From an uncultured Endomicrobiia bacterium (lineage in GTDB: Bacteria; Elusimicrobiota; Endomicrobiia; DTEH01): a stretch of 64,000 nt of DNA. The stretch covers positions 1 to 64,000 of the forward strand of contig CALDDQ010000003.1 of assembly GCA_937936785.1 (NCBI GenBank), written 5' to 3'. The notes under the pieces are model-generated. The model searched no databases and was not told the origin of the DNA. It was given only the letters and a program-made list of their open reading frames with translations. A program made the translations under genes and the position numbers. Below, one piece after another: positions 46,431 to 54,241 of the stretch; position 1 is the first letter of the stretch, and the number at the start of each line of letters is the position of its first letter.

Positions 46431-47257
46431 TTGTTTTCTTCCAATAATTTATACAAAAATTCTTTTATTAAAACAGTTAAAATTTCTTTTTTGTATTCAA
46501 CAGATACTCTAATATCATTACTTACTTTTACTTCTTGAACAATATTATCTACAACACTTAAAATTCGTTTTTCATCAATTTTATTATCTTGCAAAATTTT
46601 TTCTGCATTTACAAATCTTTGTGGTAAAAGTGTCAACCCAATTGCAACTATCCTAATTTTTTTTATTTTTTCTTTGTCTTTTTCACAAATAATCCCTATA
46701 CTTACTATAGGATAATCCGTTACAGTAAAAGAAAATTTTTTCCAATAAGTAACAACATTCTTTTTATCTGCTGGAAATTGAATTTCTGTAATAATATCTT
46801 TTCCTAAAATATTTTTAGGTATTGAAGAAAATAATTTTTCTGCTTTAAACACAAAACCTTTTGCAGTTATAACTTTACCTTCTAACAACATCAATAACCC
46901 AGGAAACACTGACCACGGATGAATACCAACAATATTACCACCAATAGTTATAAGATTTCTGTTTGCAGTTGCAGCAATAGTTCGTGATGCTTCTTTTATT
47001 ATTCCATTATAATAACCTTTTACAATTGGTGAATCTATTACATCACTTACAGTAGTCATAGAACCAATTTTTAGTCCGTTATTAAAAGACCTTATATAAT
47101 TAAGTTTTAACTGTTGTAAATCAAGTAATTTAATATCTTTTGGCAAGTTTAGTAATAACGAAGTCCCGCCAGCGATGGGAACAATTTTTTTATTTTTAGT
47201 TAACAAATCTATTGTTTCAACTAAATTTTTAGGGGAAAATATTTTTGAATTATTCAT
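46427..47257 (-). CDS. Molybdenum hydroxylase C, FAD-binding subunit (divergent)
   Basis: A 276-aa protein of the same flavoprotein family, shorter than A and B. The first FAD motif reads AGGTSLLLNLP (Ser for the usual Asp). The second reads TIGGNIVGIHPWS instead of NASP. FAD binding through the GG motifs is probably kept, but the isoalloxazine environment should differ. It is the first gene of the minus-strand operon, with a strong promoter 30-60 bp upstream. Confidence 0.88.
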   Translation of the reverse strand: MNNSKIFSPKNLVETIDLLTKNKKIVPIAGGTSLLLNLPKDIKLLDLQQLKLNYIRSFNNGLKIGSMTTVSDVIDSPIVKGYYNGIIKEASRTIAATANRNLITIGGNIVGIHPWSVFPGLLMLLEGKVITAKGFVFKAEKLFSSIPKNILGKDIITEIQFPADKKNVVTYWKKFSFTVTDYPIVSIGIICEKDKEKIKKIRIVAIGLTLLPQRFVNAEKILQDNKIDEKRILSVVDNIVQEVKVSNDIRVSVEYKKEILTVLIKEFLYKLLEENK

Positions 47258-47292
47258 AAATTTTTTTATTTAAATTTTTTGTGCAGGGAAAA

Positions 47293-47321
47293 TATATACC
47301 AAATAAATATCGCTTTGTCAA
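47293..47321 (-). promoter_or_regulatory. Strong promoter of molybdenum hydroxylase operon C
   Basis: Read on the minus strand: TTGACA (47321-47316), 17-bp spacer, TATATA (47298-47293). The spacer contains GCGATAT and lies beside ATATAT, loosely similar to the ends of ModE operators. The start codon is at 47257, so the leader is about 30 nt. Confidence 0.65.
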
Positions 47322-47422
47322 TATAAGAACAAAAAAGTAAATAGAAAATTGTTTAATTTGTAACAAACAAGTTTTAATTAAGTAACACAAATATATATTT
47401 CTTAAAATCATATATTGATAAA

Positions 47423-47446
47423 TCGTTATGTTTTTTGTAGTATAAC
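47423..47446. promoter_or_regulatory. Possible ModE operator
   Basis: CGTTAT and TATAAC flank a T-rich centre, forming an interrupted palindrome (GTTAT/ATAAC) that resembles the CGTTATAT...ATATAACG type of molybdate-responsive operator. It lies just upstream of the ModE-like frame and overlaps its likely promoter (TTGATA at 47415, TAGTAT at 47438). This is the place expected for autoregulation or control of the divergent operons. Confidence 0.3.
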
Positions 47447-47455
47447 AAAGTTTTT

Positions 47456-47820
47456 ACGAAGATAAAAATTAAAACCATATTAACTAATAACAAAAATATT
47501 ACTTTTATATGCATTGGAGTTGTTTGGTTGTTAGAAAAAATTGTTAAATATGGCTCTACCCATTCTGCTGCTAAAGATATGAAAATGCCATATTCTAAAG
47601 CAATAAAAAATTATTAGTAACCTTGAAAAAAAATTTAAACCAAAAAATTATAATTTCACACATCGGTGGTAAAAAATGTGCTGAGAGTAAATTAACTGAT
47701 TTTAGGATAAATTTTTTAACTAAATTTTGTTCTTTGGACAATAAATTTTTAATGGAGAAAAAAATTAAAAGAAAAGTATACAAATTTTTGATAAAATTTG
47801 AAAATAAATCACTGCAATAA
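47456..47820 (+). pseudogene. modE: ModE-like molybdate regulator (winged HTH domain), disrupted
   Basis: The frame from 47456 reads KIKIKTI..., then GVVWLLEKIVKYGS and THSAAKDMKMPYSKAIK, closely matching the ModE N-terminal helix-turn-helix (LLE.I...GS...AAK.M.MSY..A). It then hits a stop at 47614. Removing one A from the six-A run at 47605-47610 and one from the eight-A run at 47626-47633 restores IISNLEKNLNQKII followed by SHIGGKKCAESKLTDF, the ModE wing. The codon expected to be ATG is ACG (47456-47458). The repaired product would be about 120 aa, the length of HTH-only ModE proteins. Either it is a pseudogene, the indels are sequencing errors, or polymerase slippage on the A-runs rescues it. 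Confidence 0.75.
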
Positions 47821-47874
47821 AACAGACCAATGAACATTAAAAATTACTTTTATTTCTATTTAAAAAAATAAAAT

Positions 47875-48729
47875 ATGAGAACACCAATAAAACAAATTTT
47901 AATCTTTACATTTATTCTTCCTATGATATTATATGGTAAACCACAAAAAAAAGAACTAAATTTTTTTTGTGGTTCTGCAGTAAAAGTTCCTATGGAAGAA
48001 ATTATACAAAAATATCAACAAAAAACAGGTGTAAAAATTAACGTAATTTATGGTGGTTCAGGAACTTTATTGTCACAGATAGAACTGAGCAAAAAAGGTG
48101 ATGTATATCTTGCCGGGTCTCCTGATTACATAATTATAGGAGAAAATAAAAAGTTGTTAATAAAAAATACTGATAAAATAGTATCCTATCTTGTCCCGGC
48201 AATAATTGTTCCTAAAAATAATCCTAAAAATATTAATTCTTTACAAGATCTTGGTAAAGAAAATGTTCGTATAGGTATTGGTAATCCAGAAACTGTTTGT
48301 CTTGGACTTTATAGTGCTGAGTTGTTAGAATACAATAATTTATTGGAAAAAGTTATGTCTAATATTGTAGTTTTTGCAAAAAGTTGTGAAGATACTGCAA
48401 TGTTAGTAGTATTAAACAAAGTGGATGCAATAATTGGTTGGGATGTGTTTGAAACTTGGAACCCAAACGAAGTTAAATGGATAAAACTTACCGAACCAGA
48501 AATACCACGAATTTCTTATATACCAATTGCTATCCCTATTTTTGTAAAAGAAAAAAAACTTGCACAAGATTTTATAAATTATATTTTGTCAAAAGAAGGA
48601 CAGGATGTTTTTAAAAGATGGGGATACATTAGTAAAGCAGATGAAGCATTAAAGTTTGCCCCAAAAGCAACAATTGGAGGAGAATATAAGTTACCAAAAA
48701 AATTTTATGATATATTAAAAAATAAATAA
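47875..48729 (+). CDS. modA: Molybdate (or tungstate) ABC transporter substrate-binding protein
   Basis: A 284-aa protein with a signal peptide (KQILIFTFILPMILYG). The ModA-type ligand region is FFCGSAVKVPMEEI, followed by YGGSGTLLSQIELSKKGDVYLAGS. The two lobes alternate as in other oxyanion-binding proteins. It would capture molybdate in the periplasm for ModBC. Tungstate cannot be excluded because both oxyanions use similar folds. Located upstream of modB and modC in the standard order, it supports the cofactor needs of the three hydroxylases nearby. Confidence 0.9.
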   Translation: MRTPIKQILIFTFILPMILYGKPQKKELNFFCGSAVKVPMEEIIQKYQQKTGVKINVIYGGSGTLLSQIELSKKGDVYLAGSPDYIIIGENKKLLIKNTDKIVSYLVPAIIVPKNNPKNINSLQDLGKENVRIGIGNPETVCLGLYSAELLEYNNLLEKVMSNIVVFAKSCEDTAMLVVLNKVDAIIGWDVFETWNPNEVKWIKLTEPEIPRISYIPIAIPIFVKEKKLAQDFINYILSKEGQDVFKRWGYISKADEALKFAPKATIGGEYKLPKKFYDILKNK

Positions 48730-48763
48730 TCTTTAATAACTTTTCCTTTTTTTTAATTTTGTT

Positions 48764-49555
48764 ATGAAAAATAAAACATTTAATTTTTTGTTATTTTTTT
48801 TCTTAGGATTTATTATAGTATTTTTTTTAATCTTAATTATAGAACTTTTTGGTTATTTAAACTTTACTACAACAAAAAATTTAAATTTTTCAAGAATTTT
48901 TTGGTCAATAAGATTAACTATAACAACTGCAACAATATCATCTTTAATAGCAACTTTCTTTGCTATACCTATAGGATATTTATTATCAAGATACTCCTTT
49001 CCACTAAAAAATTTTATCAGTTCGTTATTGTATTTACCAATAATAATCTCTCCGATAGCATTAGGTGCAATGTTACTAATTTTTTTTAACACACCTATAG
49101 GAACATTTTTTGAAAAATATTTTTTTAGGGTGGTATTTGAAGTTCCAGCAATTGTTTTTGCACAGTTTGTGATAATTATTGGTATGTGTATAAATTTAAC
49201 AAAATCAGTGTTTGATTACATAAACCCAGAATATGAAAATATTTCAAAAACACTCGGTGCAACAAGTTTCCAAACTTTTTTTTATATAACATTACCAATG
49301 GCTAAAAAAGGTATCATATCTGCATTTTTACTAACCTGGGCAAGGGCAATGGGAGAGTTCGGTGCTACGGTAACTTTAGCTGGTGCAACTACTTTTAAAA
49401 CAGAAACTTTACCTGTGGCAATATATTTATCCTTTGCTTCAGCAGAAATTTCTACCGGAATAACTTTTATACTAATTACATTATTTATCGGAATGACAAT
49501 TTTAATAATTTTACATTCATTAAACAACAAATTGTTTTATGATAAAAATACATAA
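48764..49555 (+). CDS. modB: Molybdate ABC transporter permease
   Basis: A 263-aa membrane protein with about six hydrophobic segments and the permease EAA loop NISKTLGATSFQTFFYITLPMAKKGI, which contacts the ATPase. The RAMGEFGATVTLAGAT segment is characteristic of ModB/CysT-type permeases. It forms the inner-membrane channel. The last 17 bp overlap modC. Confidence 0.92.
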   Translation: MKNKTFNFLLFFFLGFIIVFFLILIIELFGYLNFTTTKNLNFSRIFWSIRLTITTATISSLIATFFAIPIGYLLSRYSFPLKNFISSLLYLPIIISPIALGAMLLIFFNTPIGTFFEKYFFRVVFEVPAIVFAQFVIIIGMCINLTKSVFDYINPEYENISKTLGATSFQTFFYITLPMAKKGIISAFLLTWARAMGEFGATVTLAGATTFKTETLPVAIYLSFASAEISTGITFILITLFIGMTILIILHSLNNKLFYDKNT

Positions 49556-50618
49556 TTTAAACTTTGATGTAGGAAAATTTCAACTACGAAATGTATCATT
49601 AGAAATTTTAGACAACGAATATTTTGTTCTCTTAGGACCATCCGGCAGTGGCAAAACTACTTTGTTAAAATGTATCCTTGGAATACACAAAATCGTTTCA
49701 GGAAAAATTTTTGTTAATGAACAAGAAGTTACTAATCTACATACAGAAAACAGAAACATAGGTTTTTTACCACAAAATTTTTTACTTTTTCCTAATATGA
49801 ACGTTTTTAACAATATTGCTTATGGACTTAAAATTAAAAATAAATCTAAAGAATTTATAATTTCTGAAATAAAAAAAATTGTTAACGATTTAAAAATTTC
49901 TCATTTGTTAAATAGACAAATTTTTTCGTTATCTGGTGGAGAAACACAAAAAGTTGCTTTAGCAAGAGCAATTATTACTAATCCTAACCTATTATTACTT
50001 GATGAACCATATTCTTCAATAGATGAAAATTATAAAACAGACATTTGTTTTGAAATTAAAGATAACTTAAAAAAATTAAATATTCCAGTTATTCATATAA
50101 CACACAATCTTGATGAAGCATATGCTTTAGCTGATAGAGTGGGAATAATTATAAATGGTATAATTAATCAAGTAGGTTTTCCAAAAGAAGTTTTTAATTT
50201 TCCAACAAATGAAAACGTGGCAAAGTTTTTAGGTATAAAAAATATTTTTGATGGTGAAATTGTTGAAATTTTTAACAACGATATCGTTTTAAATTTTAAT
50301 AATATAAAAATTGTTGTAAATAAAAATAAAGATAAAAATTATATAAAAAATAAAAAAATAAAATTTTGTATAAAACCAGAATCAATAAAAATTATAAAAC
50401 CAAATGAACCCGTCAGGGACGAACTTAAAGAAAATATTTTTGATACAAAAATTGTTGAAATAAATTTTTATTCAGATACATGTATAATGAAAATTGACCT
50501 GTTCAATGATAAAATTTTAACAATGAAATTCCCAATTTATATTTTTACAAGATATAACTTAAGTATTGGTAAAAAAATTAAAATTGGTCTATGGAAAACT
50601 GGTATTATAAGTTTTTAA
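49539..50618 (+). CDS. modC: Molybdate ABC transporter ATP-binding protein
   Basis: A 359-aa ATPase with Walker A GPSGSGKTTLLK, the Q-loop LPQNFLLFP, signature LSGGETQKVALARA, Walker B LLLLDEPYSS and switch HITHNLDEA. The C-terminal extension of about 120 residues fits a TOBE/MOP oxyanion-sensing domain. It powers ModB. It overlaps modB by 17 bp and closes the operon. Confidence 0.92.
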   Translation: MIKIHNLNFDVGKFQLRNVSLEILDNEYFVLLGPSGSGKTTLLKCILGIHKIVSGKIFVNEQEVTNLHTENRNIGFLPQNFLLFPNMNVFNNIAYGLKIKNKSKEFIISEIKKIVNDLKISHLLNRQIFSLSGGETQKVALARAIITNPNLLLLDEPYSSIDENYKTDICFEIKDNLKKLNIPVIHITHNLDEAYALADRVGIIINGIINQVGFPKEVFNFPTNENVAKFLGIKNIFDGEIVEIFNNDIVLNFNNIKIVVNKNKDKNYIKNKKIKFCIKPESIKIIKPNEPVRDELKENIFDTKIVEINFYSDTCIMKIDLFNDKILTMKFPIYIFTRYNLSIGKKIKIGLWKTGIISF

Positions 50619-50641
50619 AAATTGTAAGTAAACAGTAAAAC

Positions 50642-50660
50642 AACTTTAAAGAAGTTTTTA
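50642..50660 (+). terminator. Weak hairpin after modC
   Basis: AACTT (50642-50646) pairs with AAGTT (50652-50656), followed by three more Ts. The stem is short and A-T-rich, so it is only a candidate for the end of modABC. Confidence 0.2.
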
Positions 50661-50751
50661 AAAAATCTTATAATGTAACATACTAAAAATAATTTCCTCA
50701 ATCTTCATTTTTTATTACTATTGACAAACTTAATTAAAATTTATATCTCTT

Positions 50752-50779
50752 TTGAAAATTTTAATTTAATCACTATAAT
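50752..50779 (+). promoter_or_regulatory. Promoter of the TPR protein gene, very close to its ATG
   Basis: TTGAAA (50752-50757), 16-bp spacer, perfect TATAAT (50774-50779). The ATG at 50791 lies 11 bp after the -10, leaving a leader of about 5 nt and no room for a Shine-Dalgarno. Confidence 0.55.
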
Positions 50780-50790
50780 CACTAAAAAAT

Positions 50791-51456
50791 ATGACACAAG
50801 AAACTGATTTTAAAGAATTTTTAGAAGAAAAAATTTTAAAACCGGCATTAGAACTTTATAACAAGTATCAAAATATTATAATTGGAATAGTAGGTGGAAT
50901 TGTTTTAGTAGTTATATTAGCCATAATGACAATTACTCGTCTTCAACAAACACAAAAACGTAACTGGGAAAAAATTGCTATTGCACAAGCGTATCTACAT
51001 AATAAAATGTATTCAGAAGGGTTTAAGTTGTTAGACGAAATTATTAGTTCATCAAAAAGGGCAAAATATTCTACTTATGCAATGTATACAAAATCAACTT
51101 TTTTGTTTGAAAATAACGATTTTGCTACTGCAAAAGATTTGTGTTTAAAAATTTTAGAAGTTAATAAACCAAAATCTATCATTCCTCATACATTATATCT
51201 TTTAGGTCAATGTTATCAAAACCTTGGCGATTCTAAAAATGCTATCAGCACATATAACATTTTTATTTCTAAATATGCAACACATTATTTAACTCCACGT
51301 GTTTATGAATCGTTAGCAGTTACATATGAACTTGTTGGAGACAAAGAAAATGCAAGAAATGTTTATGATAAAATGAACATTTTATACCCGGGAAGTTATT
51401 GGTCAAACTTAGCACAACAAAAGTTAAATCCAACACTTGCTAATCCAACTAAATAG
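50791..51456 (+). CDS. Membrane-anchored tetratricopeptide-repeat protein
   Basis: A 221-aa protein. A short cytoplasmic N-terminus is followed by one membrane helix (IIIGIVGGIVLVVILAIMTI, residues about 30-50). After it come several TPR-like helix pairs (AQAYLHNKMYSEGFKLLDEII, HTLYLLGQCYQNLGDSKNAI, VYESLAVTYELVGDKENARNVY). The layout resembles YfgM, an inner-membrane TPR protein of the secretion and envelope-assembly pathway. Function is inferred from this layout only. It is followed by two outer-membrane-type genes. Confidence 0.75.
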   Translation: MTQETDFKEFLEEKILKPALELYNKYQNIIIGIVGGIVLVVILAIMTITRLQQTQKRNWEKIAIAQAYLHNKMYSEGFKLLDEIISSSKRAKYSTYAMYTKSTFLFENNDFATAKDLCLKILEVNKPKSIIPHTLYLLGQCYQNLGDSKNAISTYNIFISKYATHYLTPRVYESLAVTYELVGDKENARNVYDKMNILYPGSYWSNLAQQKLNPTLANPTK

Positions 51457-51606
51457 TTTTTTACATACTAACTGTTGTTTAAAATAAAACTTTTTATTTA
51501 AGGACATAAGTTTTGAAAGTTTTATATAAGATAAAAAACAAAAAATGATGAAAGTTAGACTAATAATTAAAAAATTTTGCTGTGACAAAAATCACACTTT
51601 AAAGTA

Positions 51607-51636
51607 TTGACTTTTAAGTCAAATATTTTGTATAAT
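51607..51636 (+). promoter_or_regulatory. Promoter of outer-membrane protein gene with palindrome over the -35
   Basis: TTGACT (51607-51612), 18-bp spacer, TATAAT (51631-51636). The -35 is one arm of a perfect inverted repeat TTGACT-TTTA-AGTCAA (51607-51622), a plausible operator. Confidence 0.5.
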
Positions 51637-51678
51637 TTAGAAATTTTGTGATAAAAATAATATTCTTTAACACAAGGT

Positions 51679-53613
51679 ATGTTCTATAACGAACTTGATA
51701 TTTTAAGTTCATATCCAGTAGAACTACTCGATTTTGAAGGAAACAGGTTGTATACAAATTGGTCAAATGCAAGAAATTTTGCTGCTTCAGATACAACTTA
51801 TCCCACAGCATTAAGTTGGAGTAACAACATAAATAATGCTAACTTAAGTGTGTTACAACTTGGAGTTACCGGAAATCCATTATCTTATTTAAACATTGAT
51901 GACTCACGAACAGGGTTAATTTATCAATTTTATGGTGGAGTAGCAAATACTATAGATTTTGATGCAGATGGAACAGTTGATTCTGAATATAAAAGAGTAA
52001 ACATAACCAACACTCCAACAAGTGCTACAGATGTTACGCCAATGAGAGTAATAACAGAAGACACTGCAGTAAAATATTATCAAAAAACTACTAATAATCA
52101 AATAAATTTTGGTATTGCAAAAAAAAGTTTAATTTTAGATAATTTGTCAGGTGGATTGTCATTAACAAGTATTAGTAACACAATAATATTAAACTCAGAA
52201 GGTAAAAAATCTTACACCGACAGATACTTAACCGATGCAGGCGCTGCCATAAACGGTATGCCAGCAGGAGCACGAGAAGGTGATACATATACAGCAACAT
52301 ATGAACCTAATACTACAGACCAAAATTCTTCTTACATTACAGACCTACTTGCACAAGCAAGATATTCTGGTTTGTTAGACAATTTAACTCTTAGCGCAGC
52401 TGCAGGATTACGGTTTGCAACAACAATAAACCCGGGTGGACTTTTATCATCGGGAGGTACCCCACAAGGTATATTGGAAAAAAACATTGTCACAATATCA
52501 GCCAAAGATGATGTAGTTTATGGTGGAACACAATATTATGATTATGGGACATCAATAAAGAATAGATCTGCTACCTTCAACTATGTACCAAATCCAACTT
52601 TAGCAAATATTGGTAAAGCAGTAGTTGGTGTATGGGATACTTCAGGTGCTGCTGGTGTTGCAGATTTTAGTGATAAAAGAAGCGGTTTAGGACCAATGTT
52701 AAATGTTGAAGGTTTATACAAACTTGACAATATAAACTTAACCGGGGTTATAAATTTTAACACTGTAAAACAAACCATTGACGCTACACAAACAAATAAA
52801 GAATACATAAATACAAAAACAGTAAATCCAGCCGCACCTACCGAAGTTAGAAATTATACTGAAATAGATTACACTGAAACAATAGCGTCAACAGGTGAAT
52901 CTACAATTTCAAATATAGATTTCGGTTTAAAGTTAGAGTTTAAAACATTAGAAAAGATCAAATTAGCTTTAGGTGGATTTATAAGAAACAACATTAACCT
53001 AAATGATTTTTCAAAAGTTACAGTAAACATTGTTCATAAGGTTTCATATGATGATGGTAACGCAGCAAACAATCCGGGAACTGTTGGTTTGGGTTTGGGT
53101 AGTCTCCCAGGACCTTTGGCAACTGACGGTTTTGGTATAGCAACAGGTAATGGTGAAGGAACATGGCAAAGCACAATTAACAGAGAATATTCTGGTAAAG
53201 TTGAAACTTTGACAACAAGATATATAGTTCCAATCGGTATGGAAATACCTGTGTATAAAAACAAATGGTTGTTCAGAGCAGGAAGTGCATTTGAATTACT
53301 AACAACAAAAACTACTACAAGAAGTGTTCAAGAATATTCAAAAACTGCAACTTCAGCAACACCAGCTGGTGGAGCAGCATTGTATGCTGAAGCTATTGAC
53401 AATCAACCATTGACAACAGAAGTTGTTCAATATGCGGAAACTTATACAACTTCATACACTTACGGTATTCAGTGGAATGTTAATAATAGTTTGACTCTTG
53501 CAGCGAATGCTGTGTTGGACACAAACGCAAACATTGCAACAGCTGATAAAGCGACTATTTTTGATTTAGACACATATAGAAATTTGTCAATCCAGGCAAT
53601 ATTTAAGTTTTAA
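51679..53613 (+). CDS. Outer-membrane beta-barrel-type protein without a signal peptide (possibly 5'-truncated)
   Basis: A 644-aa protein rich in Thr, Asn and Gly with long alternating strands (LTLSAAAGLRF, NINLTGVINFNTVKQ, LKLEFKTLEKIKLALGGFIRNN). It ends in LSIQAIFKF, whose terminal Phe is typical of outer-membrane proteins. No signal peptide is present: the frame begins MFYNELDILSSYPVELL, already mature-like, and an in-frame stop lies 18 bp upstream. With only 42 bp between the -10 and the ATG, the missing export signal cannot be hidden there. It is either a truncated gene or one whose start was lost. It also looks somewhat less AT-rich than its neighbours. Confidence 0.65.
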   Translation: MFYNELDILSSYPVELLDFEGNRLYTNWSNARNFAASDTTYPTALSWSNNINNANLSVLQLGVTGNPLSYLNIDDSRTGLIYQFYGGVANTIDFDADGTVDSEYKRVNITNTPTSATDVTPMRVITEDTAVKYYQKTTNNQINFGIAKKSLILDNLSGGLSLTSISNTIILNSEGKKSYTDRYLTDAGAAINGMPAGAREGDTYTATYEPNTTDQNSSYITDLLAQARYSGLLDNLTLSAAAGLRFATTINPGGLLSSGGTPQGILEKNIVTISAKDDVVYGGTQYYDYGTSIKNRSATFNYVPNPTLANIGKAVVGVWDTSGAAGVADFSDKRSGLGPMLNVEGLYKLDNINLTGVINFNTVKQTIDATQTNKEYINTKTVNPAAPTEVRNYTEIDYTETIASTGESTISNIDFGLKLEFKTLEKIKLALGGFIRNNINLNDFSKVTVNIVHKVSYDDGNAANNPGTVGLGLGSLPGPLATDGFGIATGNGEGTWQSTINREYSGKVETLTTRYIVPIGMEIPVYKNKWLFRAGSAFELLTTKTTTRSVQEYSKTATSATPAGGAALYAEAIDNQPLTTEVVQYAETYTTSYTYGIQWNVNNSLTLAANAVLDTNANIATADKATIFDLDTYRNLSIQAIFKF

Positions 53614-53631
53614 CAAAAAAACTAAAATAGG

Positions 53632-53671
53632 ACAGTTGTTAGTTTAACAAAAATTTTTTGCTAATAACTGT
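53632..53671 (+). terminator. First hairpin after the outer-membrane protein gene
   Basis: ACAGTTGTTAG (53632-53642) pairs with CTAATAACTGT (53661-53671) with one G-T wobble. It is followed a few bases later by a T-run. Confidence 0.45.
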
Positions 53672-53687
53672 TAGGAATAGTTTTTTT

Positions 53688-53734
53688 AAGAAGCACTTGG
53701 GAAAAGAATTTTTTTCAAGTGCTTCTTTTTTTTT
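53688..53734 (+). terminator. Strong Rho-independent terminator
   Basis: AAGAAGCACTTG (53688-53699) and CAAGTGCTTCTT (53716-53727) form a perfect 12-bp stem, followed by seven further Ts. It ends the 51679-53613 transcript and supports this being a genuinely transcribed gene. Confidence 0.92.
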
Positions 53735-53753
53735 GTTTCCACGGATAAAAATT

Positions 53754-53955
53754 GTCATTACCGACATATCCAACTTAAAATCTCGTATATCCTGGTATCA
53801 AGTACAGAATAACAAACTATGAATTTTTGTAACAAAAACTTTTTTTGTGTCATTTAATGGATGAAGAACTCAAAGTCATTTCTGGAAAAACAATCTCAGT
53901 TTTTAGATTAAGATTACTTCGTTTTTTGCATTCACAGTAGTAGCAATATTATTAT
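53754..53955. repeat. Decayed intergenic palindromic repeats
   Basis: The 502 bp from 53740 to 54241 hold no gene. At 53754-53813 a segment runs GTCATTACCG... to TCCTGGTATCAAGTACAG, ending AATAAC. This recalls the widespread GTCATTCCCG...CCTGGATCAAGTACAGGATGAC intergenic palindromes. At about 53850-53955 a second segment has GTCATTTCTGG, CAATCTCAG, AAGATTACTTCG and GCAATA, like the GTCATTGCGAG...GATTGCTTCG family. Both are worn. The identification is from memory of those families and needs a search. Confidence 0.35.
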
Positions 53956-54170
53956 TGAAAAAAATTCGTAAATTCTGTTATAATAAGGTTGATTTTATAA
54001 TACAAATTTCTTATATTAACACAATTATAAAAAACAAAATCACAGAAATTAAGTAAAAAAATGCTTGTTTTAACACATAAAAGTAAACATTATTTAATAA
54101 AAGATATTATTTTAAACCAAGAAATATGGATTTATAGAAAAAATTCTAATTGATAACAATTATTTTGAAA

Positions 54171-54198
54171 TTGTTTTTGCTATAATATATCATATAAG
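54171..54198 (+). promoter_or_regulatory. Putative promoter of the 54242 outer-membrane protein gene
   Basis: TTGTTT (54171-54176), 16-bp spacer, TATAAG (54193-54198). A perfect TATAAT also lies at 54181-54186. The leader would be about 35-50 nt. Confidence 0.35.
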
Positions 54199-54241
54199 TA
54201 GAAATTACAAAATTAAAAAAAGAAATAAACCAAATCAAACT

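Larger units (their letters stand above)
47258..47874. other. Divergent intergenic region between hydroxylase C and modABC
   Basis: This 617-bp stretch contains no intact gene. It holds the minus-strand promoter of operon C (47293-47321), a ModE-like palindrome (47423-47446) and a broken ModE-like reading frame (47456-47820), annotated separately. Confidence 0.8.

Noticed and set aside
31237-47257. In-frame TGA selenocysteine codons in the hydroxylases
   Set aside because: None was noticed; the frames are open. Selenium dependence, if any, would be through a labile cofactor and cannot be judged from this window.
47623-47820. Separate 65-codon gene starting at TTG
   Set aside because: It is the C-terminal part of the disrupted ModE-like frame, not an independent gene.
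51546-51608. Short frame MMKVRLIIKKFCC as a missing signal peptide for the 51679 protein
   Set aside because: It is not hydrophobic enough, ends at a stop, and lies upstream of the promoter.
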